6,160 bases of DNA. Origin: Thermoleophilia bacterium (lineage in GTDB: Bacteria; Actinomycetota; Thermoleophilia; Gaiellales; Gaiellaceae). The DNA is taken from assembly GCA_013362295.1 (NCBI GenBank), contig JABFWJ010000167.1, forward strand, positions 1-6,160, written 5' to 3'. A model generated the notes under the pieces. That model saw only the letters and a program-made list of their open reading frames with translations, was not told where the DNA came from and did not search any database. This document shows positions 5,497-6,160 of this stretch, one piece after another. How positions within the stretch are numbered: position 1 is the first letter of the stretch; each line of letters begins with the position of its first letter. Position numbers and translations under genes: made by a program.

Positions 5497-5512
5497 GCCG
5501 GATCTCCTAGGT
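5491..5512. repeat. Inverted repeat ACCTAGG-N8-CCTAGGT across the GFA stop and kinase promoter
   Basis: ACCTAGG (5491-5497) and CCTAGGT (5506-5512) form a perfect 7-bp dyad around an eight-base spacer, and each arm contains the palindrome CCTAGG. The left arm contains the GFA stop codon TAG; the right arm overlaps the TAGGTA -10-like box before the kinase gene. It could be an operator for a dimeric regulator or a short RNA hairpin ending the GFA transcript; there is no T-tract. Confidence 0.4.
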
Positions 5513-5517
5513 ACCGT
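5508..5517 (+). promoter_or_regulatory. Putative -10 region for the PAS kinase gene
   Basis: Two overlapping candidates lie here: TAGGTA (5508-5513), ten bases before the ATG, and TACCGT (5512-5517), six bases before it, which fits TAnnnT better. Either would give a near-leaderless transcript. No -35 element is obvious. Read-through from the GFA gene 27 bp upstream is the alternative. Confidence 0.3.
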
Positions 5518-5523
5518 GGCGGC

Positions 5524-6160
5524 ATGGCGAGGTCGCGGCCCAAATCGCGCCGCACTGCCAAGTCGGCGACGGTCTTGAAGGAACGGATTGCGGAGCTCGA
5601 GCGGGAGCGCGAGCTCCTCAACTCGATCGCGAACAACGCGCCGAGCCTCCTCTGCCTCATCGATCCGGACGGTCGTACACGCCCGTACGCCACGAACAAG
5701 GCGTTCGAGCGCACGCTCGGCTACGAGCCGCACGAGACCGGTGGCGCGCTCTTCTGGGACCGCTACGTCCCCGACGGCGAGCGCGCCGGCGCACGCGACT
5801 GCATCCTGTCGGCGGTTCGCAGTCACGCGATGTGCGAGCACGAAGGGCGCTGGATGCAGCGCGACGGAACGGCGATCGAGGTCGCGTGGTCGTGCACGCC
5901 GCTGCCCAAGATCGCGAGCGGGCCCGTCTACCTGATCACCGGCACGGACATCACCGAGCGGAAGCGGCACGAGGCAGAGGTGCGGCGCTCGCGGGCGCGC
6001 ATCGTCGCCGCCGCCGACGACGCCCGCAGGCGCCTCGAGCGCAACCTGCACGACGGCGCACAGCAGCGGCTGATCGCGCTCCTGCTGCAGTTGCGCGGAG
6101 CCCAGCGCGGGTCGCTCGACGCCACCGTCGTCGTCGAGTCCGCGGTCGAGGAGCGCGCCG
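5524..6160 (+). CDS. PAS-domain sensor histidine kinase, NarL/DesK type (3' end cut by window)
   Basis: The open frame runs from the ATG at 5524 to the window edge, 212 codons without a stop. Residues 1-32 are basic then heptad-like (KERIAELERERELL), a probable short coiled coil. Residues about 33-147 form a PAS domain, opening IANNAPSLLCLIDPDG and closing GTDITERK. Residues about 158-212 begin a HisKA_3 dimerisation domain with RRRLERNLHDGAQQRL, where His176 is the expected phosphoacceptor. The ATPase domain must lie beyond 6160. There is no signal peptide or membrane helix, so it senses an internal cue through PAS, for which no ligand residue can be named. Kinases of this type usually phosphorylate a LuxR/NarL-type regulator, often encoded next door; that would be outside the window. 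The start is well fixed: the GFA stop TAG at 5494 is in the same frame and no other start codon lies between. Confidence 0.88.
   Translation, partial: MARSRPKSRRTAKSATVLKERIAELERERELLNSIANNAPSLLCLIDPDGRTRPYATNKAFERTLGYEPHETGGALFWDRYVPDGERAGARDCILSAVRSHAMCEHEGRWMQRDGTAIEVAWSCTPLPKIASGPVYLITGTDITERKRHEAEVRRSRARIVAAADDARRRLERNLHDGAQQRLIALLLQLRGAQRGSLDATVVVESAVEERA

Noticed and set aside
4957..6051. A 364-codon minus-strand frame across the GFA and kinase genes
   Set aside because: It lies antisense to two genes with intact diagnostic motifs (seven GFA cysteines; PAS plus LHDGAQQRL) and is rich in Arg and Ala.

Overview
The window is gene-dense, very GC-rich DNA (by eye about 70% G+C), with strong G/C preference at third codon positions, GTG and TTG starts, and a NarL-type sensor kinase carrying the LHDGAQQRL phosphoacceptor box typical of Actinomycetota. 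Together with a KPATKAR-type HU protein and apparently leaderless genes, this suggests a chromosomal segment of a high-GC actinobacterium, possibly Thermoleophilia-like. The phylum is an inference from gene style; no rRNA or other marker gene is present. I see no tRNA, rRNA, CRISPR, insertion sequence or phage genes.

Layout. Bases 52-2499 (+) encode a large secreted protein: signal peptide, three fibronectin-III-like domains, then four tandem beta-sandwich repeats of about 95 residues. A perfect 15-bp stem hairpin (2507-2540) separates it from a convergent two-gene block on the minus strand: an Hsp15-like S4 RNA-binding protein (3347-2952) followed by an HU-family nucleoid protein (2882-2553). 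The S4 gene starts only 23 bp from a divergent plus-strand gene for a two-domain VOC (glyoxalase/extradiol dioxygenase superfamily) protein (3371-4213). Next come a ferritin-like, R2-like diiron protein (4260-5084), a GFA/CENP-V zinc-fold protein (5086-5496, one base after the preceding stop), and the start of a cytosolic PAS-histidine kinase (5524 to the window edge).

How the genes may work together. The S4 and HU proteins are nucleic-acid-binding housekeeping genes. The VOC, diiron and GFA genes form a plus-strand group of three metalloprotein families with predicted redox or C1/aldehyde chemistry. The diiron and GFA genes are almost certainly translationally coupled; a shared pathway is only inferred. 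The PAS kinase may have its own promoter.

The most interesting signals are regulatory. The 23-bp S4/VOC gap holds two overlapping, oppositely oriented -10-like boxes that would place both transcription starts at or near the start codons, and similar boxes sit 6-10 bp upstream of two other starts. I found no convincing evidence of a wholly new multi-gene system.
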